DNA of 64,000 bases, taken from positions 143,299-207,298 of the forward strand of contig NMRA01000571.1 of NCBI GenBank assembly GCA_002633005.1, written 5' to 3'. The notes beneath the pieces were generated by a model, which saw only the letters and a program-made list of their open reading frames with translations, did no database searches and was not told the DNA's origin. The stretch comes from Phoronis australis (lineage: Eukaryota; Phoronida; Phoronidae). Below, piece after piece: positions 37,028 to 49,236 of this stretch. The first letter of the stretch is position 1, and each line of letters opens with the position of its first letter. Position numbers and translations under genes: made by a program.

Positions 37028-38528
37028 TTTGTCTCTGATCCGAACGGTATGGCGAACGACCTGGGTTCAACCCATGACGTTGTACATAATTATTATTTTT
37101 TCAATTTTTTGGGTGTTTCTTTATGAGCTGTGCACTAAAGGCACTGAAATCAAGTAAGATATAATAATAAAATTTATTTTGAAGCACTAGAGTCATGTTG
37201 TGTACACTTTAAATAAGAGCGTAATGTTCAATCTATTGAATTATAGGATATAATTGGGTGAAGACTTATTGCTTGAGTGCAAGTTATTGCCTTACGGTCT
37301 ACGGAAGTCAACCTCTGCTCGTTAAAATGATAGACGGCAGGGGGCGTGCATTTTCGAAGAAAAAAAGCTAGTTGCTGGCCACAGTGGCAGCTTGTGTCGC
37401 CTACGCGTTGTTAGTTTACTGCTGAAAAACTTATAAGCACTGAATTAAAAATAGTTTATTGAAGGAACTTTATTGTCTTCGTTTGTGCCGCTCCCCATAA
37501 CGGTACAAAACAAAACATTTTTTGGCAGTACAAAATTACGAATCTCATGCATATAACGTCATCCCGGTTTTATCAACCATGAATCGTTATAAACAATTGA
37601 GATTTTGCTTATTATAAGACCACGGTATTACAAAATTTTGGAAATGTTCCCTTTCTCATAGTTTATATTCTGATTTACGTACACTTCAGATTTTTAAAAA
37701 TACACTTATGCATTTGTTATAGTAAAACAAGGACGGTCAATCCTTATAATAGATAGTAATATAATAGAATCCAGTAAATTTCCCCACTATATGAGGACTA
37801 AGAGAAGACGTCAGAAATATAAAAGGATATTCATGTAGTTGTCTAAAGTATACTGGCAATCAGTATTCATGTAGTTCCGTTTAAAAAGTGCCGGTTGTAT
37901 TCCCAAATTACATGTACGGTAGGTCTCCACGTCTTACGCACAAAAATAATCAAGATTTTAGTTTCACTACTTTCGAAGGCTAATTGCCTTGCTGAAAACA
38001 ATAGAAACTCAACTAAGAGTCACTTTGTGACGTCAACATAGTACATTTACAAAGCATGCTAAAAATAGAATGAAGTTTCTTAAGCTTCGCTTTTCAGAAA
38101 AAGTCAAAATGAAGTTTCATAGGCTGGACATATTGTGCCAAATATAAGTAAATAGAGAACTGCCGTAAGTTATTGGTGACTGCACTCTTTCGCGTTACCA
38201 CTTCAGATGGCTCAGAAAAAGTGTAGCTGAGAGCCCACTTATTCATTTAGTATGATTTGGAATTTGTTGTCGTGTTTCTGCCATTTTAAAAACACGCCAT
38301 TCTATGTAAATAATCTCAAGGTACATTTCAGCCAACTGGATATTATCCTTGTTGAGTTTACATAATTGGTACATTGTCGTCGCAGGTTTCGACATATCAA
38401 TCTGATTGGTTCTCGACGATAACTTCGGGTAAACAAACCATTCATACAGTCGTAGACGGTTGTCCCGGCAGATTCGGCTAAATCGGTCATGTGCAGTTTT
38501 AACATTCTAATATGTTTCAGGTGACAAA
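37028..38528. other. Spacer upstream of the second TRIM copy
   Basis: No gene is visible. The acceptor atgtttcag at about 38512-38520 marks the end of a 5' UTR intron of the TRIM copy that follows, so its first exon and promoter lie somewhere in this stretch. The sequence is AT-rich and without clear repeats. Confidence 0.5.
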
Positions 38529-40487
38529 ATGGCGCTTTCGGAAAAGGTCGAAGAGCTGAGCAGAATGCTTGAGTGCCCAGTATGTCTTGAGCGAATGACC
38601 AGTCCCAGAATTCTACCATGTTTACACTCCTTCTGTGAGAAATGTCTGGGGCAACACATGAAAGAGAAGGAAACTAACGGGCAGTTTCCCTGTCTAGTCT
38701 GCGCCACCGATTACCATGTTCCTGAAAACGGAGTACTTGGAATCCGAAGAAATACTTCCTTGTTTGAAGTAAGCGAGCTATTTCCCGACAAGAGTGAAGT
38801 GTATTGCGAGGTCTGTAACCTTAGTGTTTCTCAAAACGCAGCAGTTGCCACGTGTCTGCAGTGTAAAGATCATCTGTGTCAAGAATGCTCTCAGTACCAT
38901 GGCAAATCTAGAGCTACTGCTAGCCACCAAGTTGTCAAGTTGGATGAAATAAGAAGCGGGCGTCATCTCGAGAAGTTTTGGCAGTCTCAGAAAACGCTCT
39001 GTGATGTACACAAGGACAAAGCAATCAAGATATACTGTGAAGATTGTGAGAAACCGGTATGTTTGCTGTGCAAGGCTCTAGACCACGATCAGCATAAGAT
39101 GAAGAACATAGAAGATGCGACGAAGAATGCACGCGAGGTCATAAGAAGTATGATGGAACCATGGAAGAAGGCTGCAGAGCACTCAGAACTGTTGTGCAAA
39201 GAACGGAAGAATATCGCCGACAACATGGATAACCTGGAAAGCGAGGCCATCTGAACTTCGACGAATCTTCACTGATTGCAAAAGTAAAGTTCTGAGTGAT
39301 ATGGAATCAGAGCAGGAAAGCGCTCTCAAGGAGTTGATGAAACAAGTCCAACTCGCGCGGAAACCGGTCGAGGAAGCGTACAATCACGGCGACCTCATGC
39401 GCGTGAAAATCACAAGTGCTTTAAAGTACGCCGACAAAGTTCTTGGTCCGACCTGAATGTGCAGATATTGCACCAGTTTTCAATCATTAAAAACCGTTTT
39501 GAAGAATTAAGTTTCCAAGAAGTCGACACTTTTGTCAAAAAGCCAGTGATTTCTTATCATCCAGAAGAGTTACCCGTTTCTGATATGAAAATGGGTATTG
39601 TCACCAACTTCGAAACTCTTGAATTAAAGTCCAAATTTACTGAGCGCGTATCACGAATACCCCTCGACAATGCCTCAAGATTGTGCTGCTACAACACACA
39701 GCGTATCGGGGACATAGGGAACAATTTCCAGTGGTTTGCAGCCAATGACGAATGGTTCGTCGTGGGTAACTTCTGTAACAACAGAGGATCCGTTAAGGTG
39801 TTTGATAAAACCACTGGTCGCTTCCTGATGGAGCTGCAGCAAGATGACCACCAAATTGCAGCTATGTCAGATGTGGCATGCGCCAAGTCCAACATTTTCG
39901 TCGTCGACAACAACGCACGAGGCGTAGTAAGGTATGATGTAAAGTGTCACGTGGTAAAGGTCAGTCAGAACATTTATCAGTCAAGGGCATACATTGCATG
40001 CCAGAATAACCAATTGGCTCTTTCGGACCTTAATGATGGACGTCTTCTGATCATGGACTTCGACAGCAATGTCAAGAAGGTGATTGATACAGCAGCTCTG
40101 GGGCTGGGCGCTTTCCAGCCACGGAATCTTTGCTTCCTTAATAACAACGAAGTTGTTGTCATAGATGAAAGCTGTAATCAATGCCACGTGATCAACTTTC
40201 GAAAACCGTGCATTGTTCGAACACTGCCGCTTGGAGGAGACGTGCGTAGCGCCGTTGCTGTTGATATTGATCTCTGGGGAAACATACTATTGTGCGATTG
40301 CAGTTACCACAGGGTTGTTTTACTGAAAACCCCCACTGGTGATCCTTGTATTTCTGTCGCTAACCCGGAGCTAACTTATCCGTCGGGATTGGTGGTATTT
40401 GCTCCTGGAGAGTTCGCTGTTTTGGAACGTCAAACTGGCAATATCAAGATTTACGAATACCTCTCAAAGGGTACCGTTGCCAACTGA
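38529..40487 (+). pseudogene. TRIM paralogue 2, broken by two small deletions
   Basis: The copy is close to the intact TRIM at 30301-32265 along its whole length. The first 241 codons (RING C-x2-C, CLHSFC, both B-boxes) are open, then a TGA at 39252. Comparison with the intact copy shows two bases missing just before it (gccatctct became gccatct). The frame then stays coding in another register for about 190 bases, until one G is missing near 39446 (ttgggtcc became ttggtcc), which restores the original frame. The remaining 342 codons, with the propeller, are open to TGA at 40485. Net change is minus three bases. With no other damage this is either a very young pseudogene or a sequence with two errors. 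The 5' UTR acceptor seven bases before the ATG is conserved. Confidence 0.85.
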
Positions 40488-42719
40488 ACTATGGCATGAA
40501 TCAATATCTATAGACTGCGTGGGTGGTGGGATTGATATGAATGCTAATTGAACCTTTTTTCTCCCTTTCTCTGGAAGAATTGATTGTGCATGTATTTCTT
40601 ATCGCGCCTTTTGCAGAGTTTAAATGTAGGATGTTATAGCAATATTTAAAATAGGCCGGAGTGTTTGCACATTGCACCTGGGTTTAAGAAATTGATGTTG
40701 ACTGAAATGTTTTTGGCGTCAATTTAATCAAATGTCAGTGCACTTGTATTTGATGGTCCTGTAATGTTACTAAATTTCTGTGGCAGTACATGTTCCAGAA
40801 AACGTACATATTTGAAAAAATTATTCAAACCGAGATATGCAAATTGATGGAATGCACAATTACTGTATCACACGCGTTGTGAGGTCGTTTGTAAAGATAT
40901 ATACATAAATGTAGCCTGGTTTAGGGAACCCAAGCGGTACGACTCCTCTCCGGCCACGACCAAAAGAAAACGTGGCATACTGTTCTATCACAAACGGTAG
41001 TATTTTTGACTCAATGGTTCTTCGTGATATCAGAGATCGTTCAGTAAGATGAACGGATTACATCAGTGCTGTGATGCATTCATGCCTATTAAGTGATTGG
41101 AGTATTGTAATCGGAAACTTGATGGACGAGTTACTTGATTTGTAGAATAGCTGTTGGTTGTGGCTAAATAATAAATCTGCTTGCGTCTAGCAAATCTTTT
41201 TGTTTTCTTGTGGTAAGTTTTTGTCCATTTAACAAACCAAAATATAGCGGAATAACAGATTTCCTTTCGTGTAGTGACTTTGACGAACACCTTGTGGCGA
41301 CCTATTACGGAAGTGAAGTAATTGTTGCAGTGGAGATGGAGAGGCGAGGTAGAGAGTCGGCGGCCACAAGGAACGCAAGGTAGAAAGAGATGATTTGATA
41401 CGTGATGAGGTGTGATTCAATCAGGCGACCTCTGGTAGCGGGATGAGTCGGTGAGAACTGGTTAGGGGTGACTGTAATTGAGTGTCGGCAAACGGTCATC
41501 ATTTTTTCCTGTGTGGAAACGATATTCTTGGCACTGGAATCTGAGCTTGAAAGATACAATACTGTCAAGAAAAAACGAGAATAACCTGCTTCAGCTAGTC
41601 ATTAGTTTCAAGCTGAGGAAAGTTTTTGCTGAATTGGTTTCAGCTTGTGAAGAAAAGATGGAAACTAAAATTTAGGACAAATTGATCTTGTCTTTGCCGT
41701 TGTTTCCGGCTTCCCTCGTAATTGCAGTGACGAATTCATTCACACCAATGGTAAACCAATCGTTCTCTTTGTCACGGACTTATGACGGAGTCGGGGTAGA
41801 GTCCAATTAAAAGCAAAACTTCGCGAGATTACGAGAGATATTGTCCATTTTGAATGAAAACTCGTGATTTTGGTCATAGTGTTGGTCCTAGTGTTACTGA
41901 ACTCAGTGATGCGGACACAACTGCCTTTGACAGACTCTCCCACGGAGAGAAACAGCTTAATGGTGGCATTTGTTGTGTTACTTTGACACCTGTTGCGCAA
42001 CTCACCTACAGACATATCTACGAATCCATACACGTAGTATGCGATGAGTAAATAATTCCTTTTAAACTTCCCAGAAAAAATACAGACTTCCTTACATCTT
42101 AGTGTGTAGTAATCTCTAAGAACAATGGAATCGGTTCAATGAGAGTCGGACTTCAACTACCTTTGACGGACAAATAAAGAAAGTGAAGACTGGGGATATT
42201 GTTTCAATAAGGAATTTGTTATGCGTTTGTACAGGGTAATTTTCAGTTCCCAAAACAGGCCTCAAACTTTTGCTAATACTTTCGATAATTCACGAACTTC
42301 AAATATTCAAAAATTGTAAATTTTATTGAGTTAATGGGGATGATGAGTGTTTTTTAATGTTAGTGTTTTCGGAGGGTATCCCTTTCGTTCGTTGAATTTA
42401 GTCCAAGGAAACATAAGGAGAAGTGAGTGTGTGTCAAGATGACTTAGTTGAGCTGACCAGATAGTCTAAGTAACAAAAAAATCTTACCACCATAAATTCA
42501 AGCACCTTTTCATTAGGTGTTACGAATGTCCCCCATTAGCAACTAAATACGACTCGGTGTGTCTTAACCAAATTGAAAAACGCGCTGCTACTTAATTATA
42601 ATACATGTACAGAAGTAACGACTTTCTGGCTTTGAATACACAACAGAAATGTGCATTTGTAAGATACATCTTCATGTTTTCCAAGGATGTTCAGTACATG
42701 TAATAGCACCTGGTTATTT
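40488..42719. other. Downstream of TRIM copy 2, no gene recognised
   Basis: The left part presumably contains the 3' UTR. Short open frames (up to 97 codons) have no motif. No tandem or inverted repeats stand out. Confidence 0.45.
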
Positions 42720-43990
42720 TATTAGCTTGTCCGTCTCCTTGGCAGCCAATGCCTTAGACAGTATCAGCGTCTCAATCAACTGGTCCCTAATAGAGACGGT
42801 GTCCGTCCCATAGGCCCTTCGAATGTCGAAAACTTTTATGCGAGTTATGTCGACTCCAACTTTCTAATAAAAACTTAACCTCAGTCATTCTTGCAGTGAA
42901 GTTCTTACGCATCATCCACTATCCAAAAGAGTGTCAAAATCCACCCCCAAAAAATCTAAGTTTTTTGTCTAAGACATGCTTTCTTTTGTAGGAAACACAT
43001 CACTACCAGTTTTACGTCCAAACCATTTGGCTTTTGTTTTATGCAGTCACTTGGAGACCGGAAACACTAGCAAACAAATGTAATACTATCAATGTGCTAG
43101 TCAATGGCAAATTCGACCCATCCAAAATAATTGATGTGTCGTCCGCATATTGCAAAATCAAATATTCATTATTTCCAGCAACTACACCTGTAATGTTTTT
43201 ATTATTCTTGATTAAATACGCCAAAATCTCTGCGCACAATATGATAATGTAGGAGACAAGGTGTCACCTTGTCTGCAACCACGCGAAATATATGAACCAG
43301 GAAGATGGGTGACCATTTACTATAACACACGAAAAAAACTTTTACCCACCTTCTGATCGACCAACCAAAGTCAAGGAATTGTAAAGGGTTTAATAAAATT
43401 ACACGACAATGAATCAAAGGCTTTCTCAAAATCGATCAGTAAGAGCAATTCTGTTTGTTAGACGACTGGGCATAAAACATTAAATCATATAGCACGTGGA
43501 TATTTTTGTTCATATTTCTTCCAGAAACGGAACCTGTCTAGCCCTTACTGATTAGTTTTCCCAAAACAGATTTTAACCGTTTAACCACAGCCGAGGAAAA
43601 CAATTTATATGTCACATTGGGTTAGGATATGGGTCGCCAGTTAATCAAATAATGTTTACTTCTATCTGCCCCCTTTGGGATGCGGGTGATCACTTCCTCT
43701 TTCTCTGTTGATAATAACTGACCAACAGCAAAACCAGTATTAAGTAAGCGAACAACAAAATGTCCAATGTCAGCCAAAAATTTAAGAAAACAATCGAAGT
43801 CTGGGCTCTTGTTGTTTTTCATTTTCTCAAGCATTCTTCATATGTAAGAAGACCTAATTTATCTTTTTCTGTTTCATTCAGTTTTGAGATACAAACCTTA
43901 TCAAGAAGAGTTTCTAAAGCAGTATTGTTAGAATTTCTTTATTTATAGAGATTTTCATTAAACGTTTTGGTTTCCTAAATAATCTCTTCT
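42720..43990 (-). mobile_element. Degraded LINE (L1/Tx1-like) reverse transcriptase fragment
   Basis: On the minus strand, in order and in changing frames: LTYEECL, MKNNKSPDFDCF, a segment ending HYLINWRPIS, a stretch related to FGWSIRRWVKVFF, then CAEILAYLIKNN, LILQYADDTSIILDGS and a SGLQV / K-TKA-WFG motif. YADDT is the reverse-transcriptase active site motif. Several frameshifts and stops separate the blocks; no endonuclease domain or 3' tail was found. It is inactive. Confidence 0.85.
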
Positions 43991-46736
43991 TCGCTATTGA
44001 TTTTAGTATTGTCAATTTTCGTAGATAAAAAACCGTTTCAAAAATCCTTAAATAAATAAAATTAAACTCATTGCTTGAAATGGTTGTCTTTGCGCTTCCT
44101 TGGTGTTTTTAGTTTCCAGTAGTATTGCGCATTGAATTTTTGTTCTTCAAAACTGAATTGCTTGCTTGTTCTGATTCGCGTGCCCGTCATGACTGACGTA
44201 TCCACATTGAAAATAAGATGTAATCATGCGGTAGGCCCGCCCAGATCTCAGTTATCCACGGGAACCGAATTTGAAATCCAGGCGTTCAGAAAGTGTGTAC
44301 ATCTTTGGGACACACTATCCTTTTCCCAACCAACAGAAACTAGACTATCGGACGCGTTTCAACTATGCATTTTGAAACAGCCCCAAAGGCACTATACCAG
44401 AGATTTCGGGACCTCACCTTTTCATAAAACCTCGTCAAAGAATGACCATAATAAAATAAAGTTTCCCGAGACTGGATTAGTAGAACGAGTGCAGACGGCC
44501 GATACGAGCTACCTGTCTCAAGTGAATCACAACTGAGCTGCTGGGCTGTAGTGGTAAAATTAGAGGTATGCAAAAATCGTCTATAAGTGTACTTTACTAT
44601 TCGGGGATCGGATTATAGAGTTTTGCCAAATTCAGGCTACAATTAAATTCACTGAAACGTCATCAATTATTACAAGATTAGCTTCTAGTTGTCAAAAATC
44701 ATCTATGAATCTGTCGATTTTCGTAGACATACAAACAAGTAAATCAAAAGCCAACGAATTTGTTTATCAAAACGGAATGTTATAAGCAAAAGTTCCGCAT
44801 GCGTGCTTGCAGATTTTTGACGGGTAACCGGGGGAATATTGGAGGTGGGACATTCGTATTAAGTTGTATTTCTGCTCATTTCAGAGGTACCTATAACGCT
44901 TCACGAGGTAAACTTGAATTCCACTGACAAAGAAAAAACGCTGAAATCTTTGTTTGTGATTTAGAGAATTCTTTGAGAACCCTCTTTCGACATGTACACG
45001 GTCATCACAAATAGTAGCCTAGACAGGAGTGTTTCCCATATGTGGGTATTCCTTACCAACAACTCATAGTAACCATCTTCAAAAAGTTACTGTTCTTGTG
45101 ATACTACGGGAAACAGTAACATTATTTCATGGCTAACCATTAGAAATAGTCCTTTTGTGTAATTTACAAATAGGGGTCTTCACGTTCTTCAAAATTCCAA
45201 CCTTTCGAAGGCGACAATCCTACTCACGGTATTTTTTCACGCACATTTTTGGTTGTTTGGATCAAATGGTTGTGCTGTGCACGCATGTTTTGTTTTTGAT
45301 GAATTTGGATACTCAACTTCCATTGTGAGTACTTGGCAGTGTTGCACTAACATGTATAGAGGGACAATAGGACATTTCTCCCGGAACTACTCCACCGAGA
45401 GAGAGTACCGCCTGAAATGGGACACCTTAAGGTTAAACATCATTAAGATTGGAAAAAGGGTGATAGTGCATTCCACCGTCATTTGGTCCCAAAATGATAC
45501 ATGGAGTAACCTCCTTCGACATGACAGCCGGTTGCACCATTTCACAAAAAACAGAAAAATAGAGGTAATCGATTCCAACATTGGGCCCTTTCTCCATGAG
45601 CTACCCCTTGTCAATAAAAACACAAATAGGGTGTCCACTTGAATGTCATCAATGGCCTCCTTCAAGAGCGGGATCCCTAAATATAAATAATATAAAGAGT
45701 TTCAACTATCAGGAAATGCGCAGCACTTTCCGTTACCTGTCAGGTCATCAATTTTTTTCAAGTAACAGTTTCGAGAAAAATTATAAAGCGAAAGTTGCCT
45801 CCGTTATCCCTTGCCAGAGAGGAGTATTTGGAAAAATATTGCTTTCGCAAAATAAGAATTTAAAAATCCAGTAAATTAGTACGCTCTGTAAAAGCTTCGT
45901 TTTACAAATTTTCTCGATTTTTTGAAATATATATATATGATTGATTTCGTGCACGTTTTCAAGTGCGTTTAGACGACCTGTGCTGCAAAAGCAGCGACCC
46001 TAACGACAATGTCCGGGCCAGGGTCCTCAAAAGGTAAACCATGCACGGATGCAGAGTTGTTAAGTGTTCTCTTGAATTTTCTTTCTTTTCCGTATTTCAC
46101 ATTCTTTGTTTTCTCGACTGTCCCCGGCCCCACGCCTACATGTATGTCGGTTGCCACGTTTAAACCTGACGCCTGAAAATTTTTTGGGACCCCCCGCTTC
46201 CTACGGCCCTGCATTGTGCTTGTTGCAGGCATGTCCAACGTTGTATTGAGCTACTGCGTTCAAAATCTGCAATCAGTATCAGAGCCGAAACTGAGCCGCG
46301 ATTCGGTCAGCTGGTGGGTCCGTTGTTGTCCCTTGTAACCACCCATTGGCGACAAATGTAGGTGGAATCGAGTCCCTCTGTCAATTGAGACCTCTCAACT
46401 AGATTCTAGCAGCAATCCTCTAAACTCCAGTCCCGGGACGGCAAACACCACACCCGCTGTAAAAATTCCCAGTGTCACACTCTTATTCAATTCATTGAGA
46501 GTATCCTTTCAGAGAAGCTGAAACGTGAAAACGTACGACTTAAAACCCCACTGTTGCAATGCTGACATGCACACAGTCTAAGCCACGAAATTCCTGCTCA
46601 CCAATCTAGCACTTTCGAATTTCTAAAGAGAATGAGAGCAGGAGGGGGAGGTAAATCAGCCATGTTTAAAGCCAACAACTCGGGCCACCGAGGCTGACTA
46701 AATTTTCATCTGACATATTTCACACAAACAGACAAC
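43991..46736. other. Spacer before TRIM copy 3, repeat fragment only
   Basis: The frames at 44132-44536 and 45253-45642 lack motifs or coding character. Around 46170-46215 aattttttgggaccccccgc followed by ctacggccctgca looks like the end of a dispersed element, because such G-rich ends flank small transposons in other invertebrates. The third TRIM's 5' UTR intron ends at an acceptor just before 46731. Confidence 0.45.
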
Positions 46737-48694
46737 ATGGCGCTCTCCAAAAAGATGGATGACCTTAGCAGAATGCTTGAGTGTCCAGTATGCCTGGAAC
46801 GAATGGCGGATCCAAGAATTCTGCAATGTCTACACTCTTTCTGTCAAAAATGTCTCGGAAAGCACATGGTTGAAAAAGAAAAGCATGGAAAATTTCCTTG
46901 TCCCGTCTGTTCCACGGAGTATCAGATACCGGACAAGGGTGCGACGGGCATAAAGCGCAACACATTTCTCGATGAAATCAGCGAGCTATTTCCGGAAGAA
47001 AGTGAGCAAAAATGTGACGTATGTAAACAGAGAGATTCCAGTGACGTTCAAGCAGTGTCGGCGTGCCTCCAATGCAAAGATCATCTGTGCATGGAGTGCT
47101 CACAATATCACGAAAGAACAACAGCCTCGGTGAAGCACAAGGTGGTGAAATTACAGGAAATCAAAAATAGCCAGCATTTTGAAGAGTTTCGGCAATCCCA
47201 AGAGAGCCTTTGTGACGTACACAAGGACGAAGCTATCAAGATATATTGCGAAGACTGCATGCCGGAGGCCGGTGTGTTTGCTTTGCAAGGCTCTAGACCA
47301 CGACCGCCACAAGACAAAAAACATCGACGACGCGGCGCAGAATGCTTGCGAGGTCATAAGAACCATGATGAAACCATGGAAGATGGCTGCGGTCCATTCG
47401 GAACTGTTGTGCCAAGAGCGACAGAAAATCATAGATAGCATGGACAACCAAGAAAGTGAAACACAAGAGAAAATTAGACAAATCTTTGGCACATACAAGG
47501 ACAAGATTCTCACTGACATAGAAACGCAGCAGGAAGCCACTCTTGGGGAATTCAAAGACCAAACATGCAAAGCACGTAAAGTTGCCGAGGAAGCATATGA
47601 GAAAGGAGACCTAATGCGAGTACGAATCACTAGTGCTTTGAAGTACGCGGAGAAAGTTCTAGGGTCGGAAATGAATGTCCAAATTTTGAACCAGTTTTTG
47701 ATAATCAAGAACAGATTTGAAGATATGAACGAGCACGATGTTGACATCTTCGTCAAGAAGCCCGTGTTCTCCGTACAACCGAGCCAACTTACGGATTTTC
47801 CTGACATCCGGGTAAGTCCCGTATTAGACACCGAATTCCGTGAGGTGAAAAGTGAGTTCAGAGAAACTGTATCCCGACCTCCTCTTGACAGAGCACTTAA
47901 GGTGTGCTGTTACAACACCCAACGATCCGGCGAGACACAGTGGAACTGCATTTCGCTGTCTTTGAATGATAAATGGATTGTACTCGGTGACAGCGCGAAC
48001 AGGAAGGTTAAAGTATTCGATAAGTCCTCGATCGGGCAGATTTCGCTTAGAAGTGAAACAAGACAAACACGCAATCGGAAAGATTTCAGAAGTCGCATGC
48101 AGCAAATTCGCCATCTTCGTCGCCGACGACAATATACGAGGAGTGGTAAGGTACGACGGAAGTGGTCACGTGACAAAGGTCACACAGAACCTTTATCAAG
48201 CCAGGGGATACATTGCATGCTACAATAACCAGTTGGCTCTGTCCGACCTTAATGCAGGACGCCTTTTGATAATGGACTTTGACTGCAACATCAAGACGGT
48301 GATTGATAAAGCATCCTTGGGGCTAAGTTCTTTCCAACCACGAAATCTGCGTATTCACACTACCAAAGAAGTGGTCGTCATTGATGAAGGTCAAAACAGA
48401 TGCCACAAGATCAATTACCGGACACCTGCAATTGTTCGAACAGTGACATATGGTGGACAAGTATGCAACACTCGCGGCGTTGATGTCAATCTTTGGGGAA
48501 ATCTCCTTGTGAGTGACCAAAGTAATAACAGAGTTCTTTTACTGAAAAGTCCAAACGGCGAAGTCCAGATCCCTATCAGCAACAATGAAATAGCGCAACC
48601 ATCAGGTTTGGTTATGTATAGTCTAGGAGAGGTAGCTGTACTAGAATACGCGACTAGTAATATCAAGGTATTTGAATATCTGTCGAAAGTTTGA
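46737..48694 (+). pseudogene. TRIM paralogue 3, broken by two 4-bp insertions
   Basis: This copy has diverged further from the other two. It opens with MALSKKMDDLSRMLECPVCL (RING) and keeps both B-boxes, coiled coil and propeller, but in three successive frames. At 47256-47262 tgcatgc stands where a single tgc is expected; dropping four bases restores the second B-box (DC-RRPVCLLC). At 48028-48034 tcgatcg does the same in the first propeller blade (KSSGRF). Each is a 4-bp duplication, adding 8 bases in all. Outside them all three segments are open and align with the intact TRIM at 30301. The last frame ends at the TGA at 48692. As it stands the full protein cannot be made. Confidence 0.85.
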
Positions 48695-49098
48695 GCACCG
48701 CCGCAGCCAACGTCCAAGGCCTGAGTCATTATTGTTGCTCAATCACGGGCGGCGCAGCACTGAAATAAGTAGGGGATCTGTAGCCCGCTAGCCCCCTTTG
48801 GTTCACGCCGTAGGCCTACATACCCACGGGCGGCCCATGATGCACTGAGGGAAAGCCCCCCATTGTGCTCCGCCCATGCCTATGCTTTGGTTCAAATGAA
48901 GACGGCGACTGCTCTTCGACGCCAAGCTTAGAAAATGATAAGACATGGTAATTGCAACAACCTGGCTTATTCCGATCAGCGCCGAAATGCCCAATAATTT
49001 GATAAGCAACATAAAAATAAGAGGGTTTTTAAATACACCGTTAACAACATTTTCATTTCAAACTAAGGCTTGGAATACAGTCCCAACGCTTCTTAGTT

Positions 49099-49236
49099 CA
49101 GGGGCGGATCCAGGAAATTAGTTAAGAGTATTAGCCAGGATTTTGGCAGTCAGACATTCGCCGCACGGCCCCCCAATTGCCAAATGAAATCTGGGAGAGT
49201 TTAGGGGGACATGGCCCCCCTCTGAATCCGCCACTG
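49099..49236. mobile_element. 138-bp MITE, hAT-like ends
   Basis: The ends are inverted repeats, caggggcggatccagga and the complement of tgaatccgccactg. They are flanked by tagtt on both sides (49094-49098 and 49237-49241). The cagtggcggatccag type of terminus is common in hAT-derived MITEs of many animals. The G-rich interior is non-coding. Confidence 0.75.

Noticed and set aside
44132-44536. 134-codon plus-strand frame
   Set aside because: No recognisable domain, starts in the flank of a dead LINE, and the codons look random.
47151-47831. Minus-strand open frame of 226 codons
   Set aside because: Antisense shadow of the third TRIM copy.
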